From assembly GCF_009664835.1 (NCBI RefSeq), contig NZ_CP045929.1, positions 992,001 to 1,056,000 of the forward strand: DNA of 64,000 nt. The letters run 5' to 3'. Shown here one piece after another: positions 42,281 through 51,309 of the stretch (position 1 is the first letter of the stretch; every line of letters begins with the position of its first letter). The notes below the pieces were generated by a model. It was not told where the DNA came from. It made no database searches and saw only the letters and a program-made list of their open reading frames with translations. The stretch is from Allosaccharopolyspora coralli (GTDB lineage: Bacteria > Actinomycetota > Actinomycetes > Mycobacteriales > Pseudonocardiaceae). The translations under genes were made by a program, and so were the position numbers.

Positions 42281-43203
42281 GTCCGATGCTGTGGCGGTGG
42301 CTTCGTGCGGGTGCGGCGGTGGTGATCCTGGCCGCGCTCGCGTGGCGGCTCGGCACCGATGCGTTCGTGGACGGGATCCGCGCGGTCGATCTCTCCACCG
42401 TGTTGGCGGCGCTGGGGATCGGTGCGGTGACGACCGTGTTGAGCGCCGTGCGCTGGTGCCTCGTGTGTCGTGCGCTCGGTCTGCCGTTGGCTTTCTCGGT
42501 AGCCGTTGCGGACTACTATCGGGCGCTGCTGCTCAACGCCGTCCTGCCTGCGGGGGTTCTCGGAGACGTCCATCGCGCGGTGAGTCACGGCCAGGAGACG
42601 GGGGAGAGCGGACGAGCCGCACGCTCCGTGGTGCTCGAACGCACCGCCGGGCAGCTCGTGCTCACCGTCGTGGGCGCGTTCGTGCTGCTCGCGCACGGTG
42701 CCTCCGGACGTCTCCTGCCTGACGTGGGCGTCGGGCTCGCGGTGGTCGGGGTGCTCGTCTCGGCGGTAGTGGTTGCGGTCCGGAGGCTGCCGCCGTGGTC
42801 TCGGCCGCGCCGCACGCTCGCAGCGACCGGGGCGGACGTGCGGCGCGTACTGGCCGGGGACGTCGCCCCGGGTGTGCTGGCCCTGTCGGTCGCGGTGCTC
42901 GCCGGTCATGTCGCGTTGTTCCTGGTGGCAGCGGACGCAGCCGGGGTTACCGCTTCTGCCGTCGAGCTGGTGCCGCTGCTGCTCGTCGCTCTGTGCGCGA
43001 TGGGCCTGCCGATCAACGTCGGCGGTTTCGGTCCGCGTGAGGCCGCCGCCGCGTGGGCGTTCGGCCTCGCCGGGCTCGGCGCGGCCGAAGGGCTGACGAC
43101 GGCCGTCGTGTACGGCGTCCTGGCGCTGCTGGCGAGTGCGCCCGGGGTGGTGGTGCTGCTTTCCCGACTACACGGGCGTACTCAGCCCGCCCAGGCCGGA
43201 TAG
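42277..43203 (+). CDS. Flippase-like integral membrane protein (LPG synthase TM family, UPF0104)
   Basis: 308 residues from GTG 42277, overlapping the methyltransferase stop. About eight membrane spans. The family pattern is AALGIGAVTTVLSAVRWCLVCRALG, YYRALLLNAVLPAGVLGDVHRAVSHG, ARSVVLERTAGQLVL and the late GLPINVGGFGPREAAAAWAF. It corresponds to the membrane domain of MprF-like proteins without the aminoacyl-transferase part; such proteins are thought to move lipids or lipid-linked molecules. It ends 22 bases inside the convergent pseudouridine synthase gene. Confidence 0.87.
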   Translation: MSPMLWRWLRAGAAVVILAALAWRLGTDAFVDGIRAVDLSTVLAALGIGAVTTVLSAVRWCLVCRALGLPLAFSVAVADYYRALLLNAVLPAGVLGDVHRAVSHGQETGESGRAARSVVLERTAGQLVLTVVGAFVLLAHGASGRLLPDVGVGLAVVGVLVSAVVVAVRRLPPWSRPRRTLAATGADVRRVLAGDVAPGVLALSVAVLAGHVALFLVAADAAGVTASAVELVPLLLVALCAMGLPINVGGFGPREAAAAWAFGLAGLGAAEGLTTAVVYGVLALLASAPGVVVLLSRLHGRTQPAQAG

Positions 43204-44111
43204 TCGGTCCACGCCTGCAACGTGGTGTCTGCCTCGAATCGCCGGTTCAGGCCGCTGCGGGGGTCGCGGAACTCGAGCACCGCCGACCGCAGCTGCAACG
43301 GCCGCGTGAAATCGTCCAGCGCGCGTTCGTACACCTGCGGGTAGAACGTGTCTCCGAGGATCGGCACTCCGAGGCTGTTCAGATGCACACGGAGCTGGTG
43401 GGTGCGCCCGGTCCGGGGGAGGAGCCGGTATCGACCCAAGCCGTCGCGTTGTTCCAGCAGTTCCACGTAGGTCTCGCTGTTGGGTTCGCCGGGAACTTCT
43501 TCGGCGGTGAGCACGCCGCGTTCCTTGACGATGCGGCTGCGCACCGTGCGCGGCAGTTCGAGTTTCGGGTCCACCGACGCCACGGCCTCGTACTCCTTGT
43601 GAACCCGCCGTCGCGCGAACAGTGTCTGGTACGCGCCGCGCAGTTCGGGCCGCACGACGAACATCAGCAGACCCGAGGTCATCCGGTCGAGCCGGTGCGC
43701 CGGGCTCAGGTCGGGTAGGCCGAGTTCGTGGCGCAGCCGCACCAGCGCGGTCTGCAGCACGTGCTTGCCGCGCGGGATCGTGGACAGGAACGGCGGCTTG
43801 TCCACCACGAGCAGGTCCTCGTCACGGTGCACGATCGGAATCTCGAACGGCACCGGCACCTCGTGCGGCAGGTCGCGGTGGAACCACACCGCCGAGTGCG
43901 GCACGAACGGTGCGTCCGCGGTGACCGGGCCGTGGAGGTCGACGATCTCGCCGTTGCGGAACATCGCGTCGAGCCGCTCCGGGGCGATCATCGGTAGCCG
44001 CTCCCGAAGGTGTTCACCGAGCGTGGCCCACGGCCCGTGGCCAGGCAGGCGTATCCGCGCCGGGTCGAGGCCGTGGCGCTGCGCCAACGGCGGCCGCTGT
44101 CTCCGTCGCAT
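43182..44111 (-). CDS. RluA-family pseudouridine synthase
   Basis: 309 residues from ATG 44111 (MRRRQRPPLAQRHG). The catalytic motif HRLDRMTSGLLMF (about 142-154) holds the essential aspartate. PIVHRDEDLLVVDKPPFLS and LPRTGRTHQLRVHLNSLGVPILGD are standard RluA-type segments. It isomerises uridines in rRNA or tRNA; the exact site cannot be told. The N-terminal S4-like domain is short. It overlaps the flippase-like gene by 22 bases at the 3' ends. Confidence 0.92.
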   Translation of the reverse strand: MRRRQRPPLAQRHGLDPARIRLPGHGPWATLGEHLRERLPMIAPERLDAMFRNGEIVDLHGPVTADAPFVPHSAVWFHRDLPHEVPVPFEIPIVHRDEDLLVVDKPPFLSTIPRGKHVLQTALVRLRHELGLPDLSPAHRLDRMTSGLLMFVVRPELRGAYQTLFARRRVHKEYEAVASVDPKLELPRTVRSRIVKERGVLTAEEVPGEPNSETYVELLEQRDGLGRYRLLPRTGRTHQLRVHLNSLGVPILGDTFYPQVYERALDDFTRPLQLRSAVLEFRDPRSGLNRRFEADTTLQAWTDYPAWAG

Positions 44112-44331
44112 GCCCGCAGCGTAGGCCGACCGGCGTGCCCTTCCCTCTTCCCGGTCGGTGACGCGGCGGCACCATTCGGGTGCAGCTGAAAAGTGTTGGC
44201 GGGTGCGGCGGCCGAGCGCGAAGCTGAAGGAGTCCTCGCCCAGACGACCCGGGCACGACCGAACGCACTGTGGCAAGGGGGCGGGCTCGCCCGGGCGGGG
44301 ACAGCGAACGCTGGGTTCGGCACATGCCGGC

Positions 44332-45339
44332 TCAGTGACTGGGGGGCGGGGCGGCGGGTGCATGCAGCAGCCGCCGCCCCATCACCGTGAGTTCGTGGCG
44401 CACGCGTTGCCCGCGTCGGCTCGTGTGCACGAGTCCGGCGGCACGGAGCAACCCGACCTGTTCGCTGGCCGAGGCGGCGGAGCGTTCCACGCGGGTGGCG
44501 AGGACACCCGTCGAACACGGGTCGTCGAGCGCGGCGAGGATCTGCGCGCGCGTCGTACCGACGACCTCCGCCAGCGCCCGCATCCGCGGGTCGCCGGGCG
44601 TGACTGTCGCGGGCCGGATGTCGACGCCGGTCACCGGATAGACCAGTACCGGTTCGAGATCGGGGTCGGCGAGCGTGACGGGCACACCTGCGCAGAAGAA
44701 CGACGGGATCAGCGTGAGGCCGCGTCCCCGCAAGTCGATCTCGTGGTCCACGGGATAGTCGGCTTCGAGCACCGGCCAGTCCCAGCGGATCCGGGACGAC
44801 AGACGCGCCAGCAGCGCGCCCGTCCCGCCGGCGGCGAGGTGGCCGCTGCGCGTGGTGAAGTCCGCGGCGACGTGACGTTGGATGCCCGGCCAGTACGGCT
44901 GGACGTAGCGTCGGAAGTAGTCTCGCAACGCGCTGTCGACGAGCATCCTGCTCGACCGGCCCGGGCTGGTCAGGTCCGGCGCCCAGTCCGGCAGTGCGGT
45001 GTGGCTCTCCAGCGCGCCGCTGAGCTCCTGCTGCCACTGGCGCGCGGGCGTGTCGAGCACGGCGTCCAGCGCCGCCTCGAATCCGTCGCGCGAGTCGGCG
45101 GGGGTGAGGAAGTCCGGGAAGTTGCCCTGCGGCGGGATGAGCAGCGACAGCAGGTCCCGGCTGGGGGACTCGGTGCCGGTGACGGCCTCGATCTGCCTGC
45201 TCCACGAGTTCTGCGCCGCGCTGTTGGGCTGGCCGGGACGCAGGCGGTGCACACTCAGGGTGAGCTCCCACATCGGGTCCGGGCGCGGCATCACCCGGAT
45301 CCGGTGGAGGTCGTCCGGTGCGAACGTCATCCTCAGCAC
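44332..45339 (-). CDS. Winged-helix transcriptional regulator (ArsR-like, DUF5937 type)
   Basis: 335 residues from GTG 45339 (VLRMTFAPDDLHRIRV), a typical opening for this actinobacterial family. The first roughly 240 residues are an uncharacterised domain (DUF5937) that may bind a ligand. The C-terminal 90 residues are an ArsR-type winged helix (TTRAQILAALDDPCSTGVLATRVERSAASASEQVGLLRAAGLVHTSRRGQRVRHELT-like order; recognition helix around SASEQVGLLRAAGLV). The regulated genes are not evident. It is separated by about 220 bases from the pseudouridine synthase gene. Confidence 0.82.
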   Translation of the reverse strand: MLRMTFAPDDLHRIRVMPRPDPMWELTLSVHRLRPGQPNSAAQNSWSRQIEAVTGTESPSRDLLSLLIPPQGNFPDFLTPADSRDGFEAALDAVLDTPARQWQQELSGALESHTALPDWAPDLTSPGRSSRMLVDSALRDYFRRYVQPYWPGIQRHVAADFTTRSGHLAAGGTGALLARLSSRIRWDWPVLEADYPVDHEIDLRGRGLTLIPSFFCAGVPVTLADPDLEPVLVYPVTGVDIRPATVTPGDPRMRALAEVVGTTRAQILAALDDPCSTGVLATRVERSAASASEQVGLLRAAGLVHTSRRGQRVRHELTVMGRRLLHAPAAPPPSH

Positions 45340-45513
45340 GGCCGCGGCTCCTCGACGGCGGGACTCGGTGGAGGCCGCGCTGTCTGCGCGACGAAGTCCA
45401 GTGTCCCAAGCCCCGCCACTCGATAAACGGGTTTCACCGGATCGAGCCGTTCGGCGCCCGAGTGTCACCGCTGCTCACGGTCGGTGATCACCACGCGCAT
45501 CCGGGAACACGAC

Positions 45514-45549
45514 AGCGCGGAGCGCGTCACGGTGGACGCACTCCGCGCT
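45514..45549 (-). terminator. Hairpin at the end of the subtilase gene
   Basis: AGCGCGGAGCGCGTC / GACGCACTCCGCGCT (one mismatch) lies 16 bases beyond the subtilase stop, between it and the regulator gene. Only a weak T-rich stretch follows. Confidence 0.65.
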
Positions 45550-45564
45550 TGTTCGTGCTGAGGA

Positions 45565-46818
45565 TCAGAATCCGTCGACGTTGAGCAGTGGCTCCTGCGT
45601 TCCGTCAGGGTCCTCGGACGGGAAGATCCAGTCGTTCGTCCCGGCCGCCTGCAGCGCGGACTGCACCTGCGCGGGCGTGTCGCCCGGGTTGGTCGCCTTG
45701 TGCAGTGCCGCCGCGCCCGCGACGTGCGGGCTGGCCATCGACGTTCCGGAGATCGTGTTCCGGCCGCCGTTCATCCACGTCGAGTCGATGCACGTGCCGG
45801 GTGCGATCAGGTCGATGTCCGGGCCGAAGTTGGAGAAGTCAGCGAAGGTGTCGTCGACGTCCTCCCGGCACGTCGCGGCCGCACCGCCGCCGGGCTGACC
45901 GTTGAAGTCGGCCAGTGCGCTGGTGGTGATGACCTCGTCGTAGGCCGCGGGTGTGGAGTTCGCGGCGTCGGCGGAGTCGTTGCCCGCCGCGACGACGAAC
46001 GTGACGCCCGCGCCGACGGCGTTGCAGATCGCCTCGTGTTGCGCGTCGCCGTTGGTCCGGCCGCAGTTGCCGTCATCGGTGCCTTGGCCGCCGAGGCTCA
46101 TGTTGGCGACCTCGATCTTGTCGGCGTTCGCGGCGACGTAGTCGATCCCGCAGATCACGTCGGAGGTGCTGCCCGCGCCGAGCGCGTTGAGGACCTTCAC
46201 CGGCCAGATCCGCGCCCCGGGAGCCATGCCGACGACGCCGTCACCGTTGTCGAGGGCGCCGACCGTGCCCGCGACGTGACTGCCGTGCCCGTTCATGTCG
46301 TCCGGCGTGAGGCCGAGCAGCGAGCAGTTCTTCGCGCCTTCCTGATTCACGTTGAGGTCCGGGTGGTCGAGGTCGACACCGGTGTCGATGACGGCCACGT
46401 CGACGTCCACACGGTCGTCGTTGCCGTCGATGGCCGCGGTCGGGCTCTGGTCGGCCTCGGAGCGGTCGATGCCGGTCGGCGTCACCTGAGCCTGCGGGCT
46501 CGGTTGGGCGAACGCGCGGACTTCCTTGTCCTCCTGCACGTACGCGACGTTCGGGTCCGCTTCGAGGCGGTCTTTCGCCTCGCGGGTCAGCGTCGCGGAG
46601 TAGCCGTTGACCGCGGTCCGGAAGACGTTGGTGACCTCGGCGCCGAGGCCTTGCACGGCCTGCTGGGCCAATGCGGGCGCGTCGGCACCCTGCTCGAGCA
46701 CGACGATGTAGTCGCCCGTCTGCTGGCTCGCGTCGTCGGCGGGCGCTGCGTACGCGGGCATCATCCCCACGCTCAGCGCGGCGCAGGCCGCGAACGCGAC
46801 TGCTGCACTCTTTCTCAT
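45565..46818 (-). CDS. Secreted subtilisin-like serine peptidase (S8)
   Basis: 417 residues from ATG 46818, with GGGAGG 5 bases upstream. A signal peptide ends near AYAA (about residue 25). An inhibitor I9 propeptide (about 35-102; DYIVVLEQGAD...NVAYVQEDKEV) is followed by the S8 domain with D145 (VIDTGVDLDHPD), H178 (NGHGSHVAGT), the oxyanion Asn (VVAAGNDSAD) and Ser near 362 (GTSMASPHVAGAA). Length fits aqualysin/proteinase K-type extracellular proteases. No C-terminal domain. It should be exported and self-processed. Monocistronic. Confidence 0.95.
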   Translation of the reverse strand: MRKSAAVAFAACAALSVGMMPAYAAPADDASQQTGDYIVVLEQGADAPALAQQAVQGLGAEVTNVFRTAVNGYSATLTREAKDRLEADPNVAYVQEDKEVRAFAQPSPQAQVTPTGIDRSEADQSPTAAIDGNDDRVDVDVAVIDTGVDLDHPDLNVNQEGAKNCSLLGLTPDDMNGHGSHVAGTVGALDNGDGVVGMAPGARIWPVKVLNALGAGSTSDVICGIDYVAANADKIEVANMSLGGQGTDDGNCGRTNGDAQHEAICNAVGAGVTFVVAAGNDSADAANSTPAAYDEVITTSALADFNGQPGGGAAATCREDVDDTFADFSNFGPDIDLIAPGTCIDSTWMNGGRNTISGTSMASPHVAGAAALHKATNPGDTPAQVQSALQAAGTNDWIFPSEDPDGTQEPLLNVDGF

Positions 46819-47311
46819 CGGACCTCCCGTTGCCTGCCGCCCGCGGACGGCCGTCGCGGGATCACGAGCCCTCGCCCTCTCGCATCCCCGGATTGTGGGA
46901 AGTAAACGCACCATGTGAAAGAACGGGAAGGGCGCGTGGGAACGTTACTCCGAATGCCGTGAAGATCGGTATTGTGCTGGTCCGAATGGACTAATCACGT
47001 TGGTCCTGTGTGGTCGTCACCACCGGAAGATCACCTCGTTTGCCGCGAGCCACTCGGGTTCTGCGTGTGGATCTCGAAATGGGCCGGCGGTTCTCGGAAA
47101 ACGGACATTCGTTATCGGCAACCCCGTGACGAGATTCGCCTCCGCGGGAGAAGTCGGACCGTCCTCATCGGAATGGTGAACATCCGGTGGTTACCGTGCC
47201 GGAGCGAGATCGTGTCGTGCTGTTGCCGGGAGAAGCTGTCGCGAGGCCTGCCGATGATCAGTGCCTGATCGGGCGTCGGTGCAGCGTGCACGAGCAGGGA
47301 GAATGGCGGGT
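46819..47311. other. 493-base gap between divergent genes
   Basis: It lies between the divergent subtilase and GNAT genes and must hold both promoters. Composition is more AT-rich than its surroundings, especially 46900-47180. No gene with a credible start and codon bias, no RNA gene, and no strong hairpin were found. Confidence 0.5.
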
Positions 47312-48142
47312 ATGGACCCGCTGCACGACCCGGACGACGAAGAGCTCCTGCACCCTCGGCAGGCGCGGGAGCTCGCAGGCCGCGTCGAGGTGGCCCGGCT
47401 GTCCTCGGGCGCGATCCGTTACGGCAGGACCGGGCAGGTCGCGGCGGCCAGCGTGGTCCTCAACCCGGACGATCCGCTGCCTGGGGGCAACCACGCCTGC
47501 GGCCTGTGGGGAACCGGAGCGGAGGTCGCGGGAACACTGCTGCGGTTGGAGCGGACCTTCGCCGACAGCGACCGCGCCGAGGCCGTCGTCTACGCGTCCC
47601 CGACGACGGTTGGCGAGATCGAGGGCATCGCCGACGACGCCGGGTGGCGGGCAGTCGAGGAGAACGTGGCTCTCGTACACCGCACTCCGCAGGCACCCGG
47701 TACCCGCGCGCGGCTCGCCACCGGTGCGGACGCGCCCGGGATCGCCGAGCTCGTCGCCGACGACGCCGGGCTGTCCGGTGGGGCCGAGGCCCGGCTGGTG
47801 CGACTGCTCGGGCACCGGCTCGACGACCCGCGCTGTCTGCTCCTGGTCGTCGACGACGCCGACGCCGACCCGCCACGCGTCGCCGGGTTCGCGCAGGGAT
47901 TCGCCGAACACGGCGTCGGCCTCGTCGAGCACGTCGTGGTGCGCCCTGGCCGTCGCCGGCGCGGAATCGGATCAACGCTGGTCGGCGCGGTCGTGGCCGC
48001 TGCGCGGGACCGCGGCGCGACACTCGTCGCCGCCCAGACGGAAGAAGGCGGGGGCGCGCAGCGTTTCGCCGAGGAGTGCGGGTTCGAGGTGACCTATCCC
48101 GTCACCACGTTCGCCCGGCGGATCGACGAACTTCTCGACTGA
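47312..48142 (+). CDS. GNAT-family N-acetyltransferase
   Basis: 276 residues from ATG 47312 (MDPLHDPDDEELL; ATG 47303 is the alternative but too close to GGGAG). The C-terminal GNAT domain (about 135-270) has the acetyl-CoA loop VVVRPGRRRRGIGSTLVGAVV (Q/RxxGxG/A type) and the closing GGGAQRFAEECGFE. The N-terminal half is a degenerate second domain with an AAASVVLNPDDPLPGGNHACGLW segment. Substrate unknown. An MFS gene follows 188 bases downstream. Confidence 0.8.
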   Translation: MDPLHDPDDEELLHPRQARELAGRVEVARLSSGAIRYGRTGQVAAASVVLNPDDPLPGGNHACGLWGTGAEVAGTLLRLERTFADSDRAEAVVYASPTTVGEIEGIADDAGWRAVEENVALVHRTPQAPGTRARLATGADAPGIAELVADDAGLSGGAEARLVRLLGHRLDDPRCLLLVVDDADADPPRVAGFAQGFAEHGVGLVEHVVVRPGRRRRGIGSTLVGAVVAAARDRGATLVAAQTEEGGGAQRFAEECGFEVTYPVTTFARRIDELLD

Positions 48143-48330
48143 ACGGTCGGCAGGTTCGCGACCCGCGACGCGATTGACCAGACGTCCTACCTTTGGTTGG
48201 CTGGCGTGGGTCTCGTCGTGCCGCTGACGGAGTCGCGACGTCGGGAACGGCGTCACCACTGGGGATGTGCACCGCGCTGCCGGGCCAAGACGGGGTGCGA
48301 CGCGAGCGCCCCACCAGGAACGGAGGTTCG

Positions 48331-49653
48331 GTGTCCGACCAGCAAACCCCGGAACGCTCGAATGCGGGCTCCCGGCTGCCACGGGAGATCTGGATTCTCG
48401 CCGCGGGCAGTTTCATCGTGGCGGTCGGGATGGGCATCGTCTCTCCCGCGTTGCCTGCGTTCGCCGCGAGCTTCGACGTCGGCGTGACGCTGATCTCGTT
48501 CGTCATCAGCGCGTTCGCGTTCATGCGGCTGGCGTTCGCCCCGGTCAGCGGTCGGTTGGTCTCCCGGTTCGGGGAACGCCCGATCTACGTATGGGGCATC
48601 GCGATCGTCGGGTTGAGCACGGCGGCGTGTGCGTTCGCCGAGTCCTACTGGCAGCTGCTGGTGTTCCGCGCCCTCGGGGGAACCGGCTCGACGATGTTCA
48701 CCGTCTCCGCGATCGCGCTGCTGGTGCGGCTCGCGCCGCCGGACCGCCGGGGTCGCGCTTCGGGCGTGTGGGCGACGAGTTTCCTGCTCGGCAACATCTC
48801 GGGCCCGATCGTCGGCGGCGTCATGGTGGGCTACTCGCTCCGGCTCCCGTTCGTCAGTTACGCGGTCGCGCTGTTCCTCGCCGCGTTCGTCGGCTGGATC
48901 ATGCTGCGCAAGTCGACGCTCGCGGCCCGGGCAGAGGACGACGGCTCGCCCGCGATGACGGTGCGCGAGGCGCTCGGCCACCTCAGCTACCGGGCTGTCC
49001 TGTTGTCGAACTTCAGCCTCGGCTGGGGCGTGTTCGGGGTCCGGATGGCGCTGCTGCCGCTGTTCGTCGTCGAGGTCGTGCGGACCACGGAAGGCATGGC
49101 GGGTGTCGCGCTGTCCGTCTTCGCCGCCGGGAACGCCGCCGTGCTCATGGTGGCGGGGAAACTCTCGGACCAGTACGGCCGCAAACCGATGATCCTGGCC
49201 GGGTTGGCCGTGACGGCGGTCGCCACGATCGGGTTAGGATACACCACCACAGTGCCGCTGATGCTCACGGCATCACTGTTCTCCGGGGTCGGCGCCGGCC
49301 TGATGAACCCCGCCCAGAGCGCCGCCGTCGCCGACGTCATCGGATCGAAGGCACGCGGCGGCACCGTGCTGGCCACGTTCCAAATGGCCGCGGACGTCGG
49401 CGCCATCGTCGGCCCGCTGATCGCAGGAGCACTCGCCGACGCGATCTCGTTCGAGGCAGCGTTCCTCGCGACCGGCATGACCGCCGTGATCGCGCTGGCC
49501 GTCTGGGTCTTCGCACCGGAGACGATGGCCAAGCGCGAACCCGAAGGCGACGAACACACCTGCCAGGACCTCGCGCCCGAGGTCGGGCATCTCGACGACG
49601 CTCCGGAGGTCCCGAACACGGAGCGTATCGCTGGGAACCGCTCCGAGACCTGA
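48331..49653 (+). CDS. MFS transporter (drug efflux type)
   Basis: 440 residues from GTG 48331, with CGGAGG upstream. Twelve membrane spans. The motif-A region between spans 2 and 3 is SGRLVSRFGERPIYVWG, with a second copy in the other half (AGKLSDQYGRKPMILAG), and motif C-like glycines occur in span 5 (GNISGPIVGG). These suit the DHA1 drug:proton antiporter group. The C-terminal tail after ETMAKREPEG is polar and long. Substrate unknown. Confidence 0.9.
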   Translation: MSDQQTPERSNAGSRLPREIWILAAGSFIVAVGMGIVSPALPAFAASFDVGVTLISFVISAFAFMRLAFAPVSGRLVSRFGERPIYVWGIAIVGLSTAACAFAESYWQLLVFRALGGTGSTMFTVSAIALLVRLAPPDRRGRASGVWATSFLLGNISGPIVGGVMVGYSLRLPFVSYAVALFLAAFVGWIMLRKSTLAARAEDDGSPAMTVREALGHLSYRAVLLSNFSLGWGVFGVRMALLPLFVVEVVRTTEGMAGVALSVFAAGNAAVLMVAGKLSDQYGRKPMILAGLAVTAVATIGLGYTTTVPLMLTASLFSGVGAGLMNPAQSAAVADVIGSKARGGTVLATFQMAADVGAIVGPLIAGALADAISFEAAFLATGMTAVIALAVWVFAPETMAKREPEGDEHTCQDLAPEVGHLDDAPEVPNTERIAGNRSET

Positions 49654-49756
49654 CCCGGCAGCGCGTGCGGACGGGTGATCAGCATGCCTACTGCCGCGTC
49701 CGTCTCTACGGTGACGGGACACCGGCTCGGTGCACCGAGTACCGCATGGAGGCGAC

Positions 49757-49993
49757 ATGAGCAGTGGCGGAATCGATCCGACGGCACTGTCCGAACAAGA
49801 CCTGAACCGCGAACTCGCACACCTGCACGCCACCCGGCACGAGACGTTCCTGCACGGCTCGTCCGACGCGCTCCGCGAGCACACCGCTCGCACGTTCGAC
49901 CTGGAGAAGGAGTACATGCGGCGCCATCCCGACCGGGCCGTCGATCCTCGGCGGACCCGGGAAGGAGCTCGAGCCGCCAGTGCGCGCGCCTGA
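49757..49993 (+). CDS. DUF6158 small protein
   Basis: 78 residues, GGAGG before ATG 49757. It is an all-helical, highly charged protein: LSEQDLNRELAHLHATRHETFLHGSSDALREHT then RTFDLEKEYMRRHPDRAVDPRRTREGAR. The pattern matches the actinobacterial DUF6158 family (function unknown). The NADH dehydrogenase-like gene begins 14 bases before its end, so the two are translationally linked. Confidence 0.82.
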   Translation: MSSGGIDPTALSEQDLNRELAHLHATRHETFLHGSSDALREHTARTFDLEKEYMRRHPDRAVDPRRTREGARAASARA

Positions 49994-51308
49994 ACGCCGC
50001 ACTCCCCGTGTCGTCGTCCTCGGTGGTGGGCACGTCGGTCTCACCGCTGCCTTGCGGTTGCGGTCGAAGCTGCGCTGCGGAGAAGCGCACGTCACCCTCG
50101 TCGACCGGCAACCGCACATGACGTACCAGCCGTTCCTCGCGGAGGTCGCGGCCGGGTTGCTGCGTCCGGGGAACGTCGTCGTCCCGCTGCGTGCGGCTCT
50201 CCCCGGCTGTGACGTCCGGACCGGGCACGTCACGCGTGTCGACACCTCGGCGCGGCGCGTCGATCTGGAACTCCCGGTGGGCACGCCGGAACACCTTCAC
50301 TACGACGTCCTGGTCGTGGCTGTCGGCTCGATCTCGCGTGCGTCGCCGATTCCCGGACTCGCCGAGCAGGGGATCGGCTTCCGGAGCCTCGGCGAGGCGG
50401 TGTACCTGCGTCACCACGTGTTGTCCCGGTTGGACGCGGCCGCGAGCACGACGGACGCGGACCTGCGGGAGCCGCTGTTGACGTTCGTGTTCGTCGTCGG
50501 CGGCGGCTACGCCGGGGTCGAAGCCGTCGCCGAACTCGAATCCATGGCCCGTGAGGCGAGCAGGAACCATCCGACGCTGCGAACGCAGGACATGCGCTGG
50601 GTGCTGGTCGACGTCGCGGACCGGATCTTGCCGGAGGTCAGTGCTGCGATGGGCGACTACGCCCGGCAACGACTCCACGAGCGCGGAGTCGACGTCAAGC
50701 TCGGCACCCGCGTCCTGACGGTCGAGGACGGGAAGGTGGAGTTCTCCGACGGGGACACCGCGGAGGCGGACACCATCGTCTGGACTACCGGGGTCATTCC
50801 GCATCCGCTGGTGGAGACGATCGGTCTCACCCGCGACGACAGCGGGCGCCTGGCCACGACGACGAAGCTGCAGGTGCGCGGCACACACGAGGTGTTCGCC
50901 GCCGGTGACTGCGCCGCCGTGCCCGACCCGGCCGCCGACGATCCGGACGCGACGTGCGGTCCGTCGGCGCGGCACGCGGTTCGGCAGGCTCGCACGCTCG
51001 CCGACAACGTCGTCGCACTCCTGCGCGGCAGGCAGCTCACCGACTACGAGCCCACGCACGTGGGGTCGGTCGCGGGCCTCGGCCTGCATCACGGGATCGC
51101 GGAGGTCCACGGGATCACGCTCAAGGGTGTCCCCGCTTGGGCGCTGCGCCGTGCTCACCACGTGGCGAAGATGCCGACCGCGCTCGCGAAGCTGCGGGTC
51201 GTCGCCGAGTGGTTCACCCGGCCCCTGTTCCGTCGTCAGGTGACGTCGCTGGAAGGTCTGCAGGACCCGCATCGGGAGTTCCTCGTCGCGACCGGTCGGG
51301 CCGGGTGA
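49980..51308 (+). CDS. Type II NADH dehydrogenase-like flavoprotein
   Basis: 442 residues from GTG 49980, after AAGGAG. The FAD-binding site is RVVVLGGGHVGLTAALRL (about 10-27), the NAD site is FVFVVGGGYAGVEAVAEL (about 161-178), and the ATG-type motif IVWTTGVIPHPL and FAAGDCAAVPD (FAD contact) are present. The C-terminal region (about 355-430) has an amphipathic stretch expected in membrane-bound NDH-2 enzymes, but no clear span. It likely passes electrons from NADH to quinone, although some relatives use other acceptors. Overlap with the DUF6158 gene indicates an operon. Confidence 0.87.
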   Translation: MRAPERRTPRVVVLGGGHVGLTAALRLRSKLRCGEAHVTLVDRQPHMTYQPFLAEVAAGLLRPGNVVVPLRAALPGCDVRTGHVTRVDTSARRVDLELPVGTPEHLHYDVLVVAVGSISRASPIPGLAEQGIGFRSLGEAVYLRHHVLSRLDAAASTTDADLREPLLTFVFVVGGGYAGVEAVAELESMAREASRNHPTLRTQDMRWVLVDVADRILPEVSAAMGDYARQRLHERGVDVKLGTRVLTVEDGKVEFSDGDTAEADTIVWTTGVIPHPLVETIGLTRDDSGRLATTTKLQVRGTHEVFAAGDCAAVPDPAADDPDATCGPSARHAVRQARTLADNVVALLRGRQLTDYEPTHVGSVAGLGLHHGIAEVHGITLKGVPAWALRRAHHVAKMPTALAKLRVVAEWFTRPLFRRQVTSLEGLQDPHREFLVATGRAG

Positions 51309-51309
51309 G

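Noticed and set aside
46972-47268. 98-codon frame rich in Cys/Trp/Arg in the subtilase-GNAT gap
   Set aside because: Composition unlike genome proteins, no usable ribosome site, no recognisable domain.
48987-51272. A 761-codon antisense frame across the MFS and NADH dehydrogenase genes
   Set aside because: It spans two well-identified opposite genes and has no domain; its length comes from GC-biased third positions.
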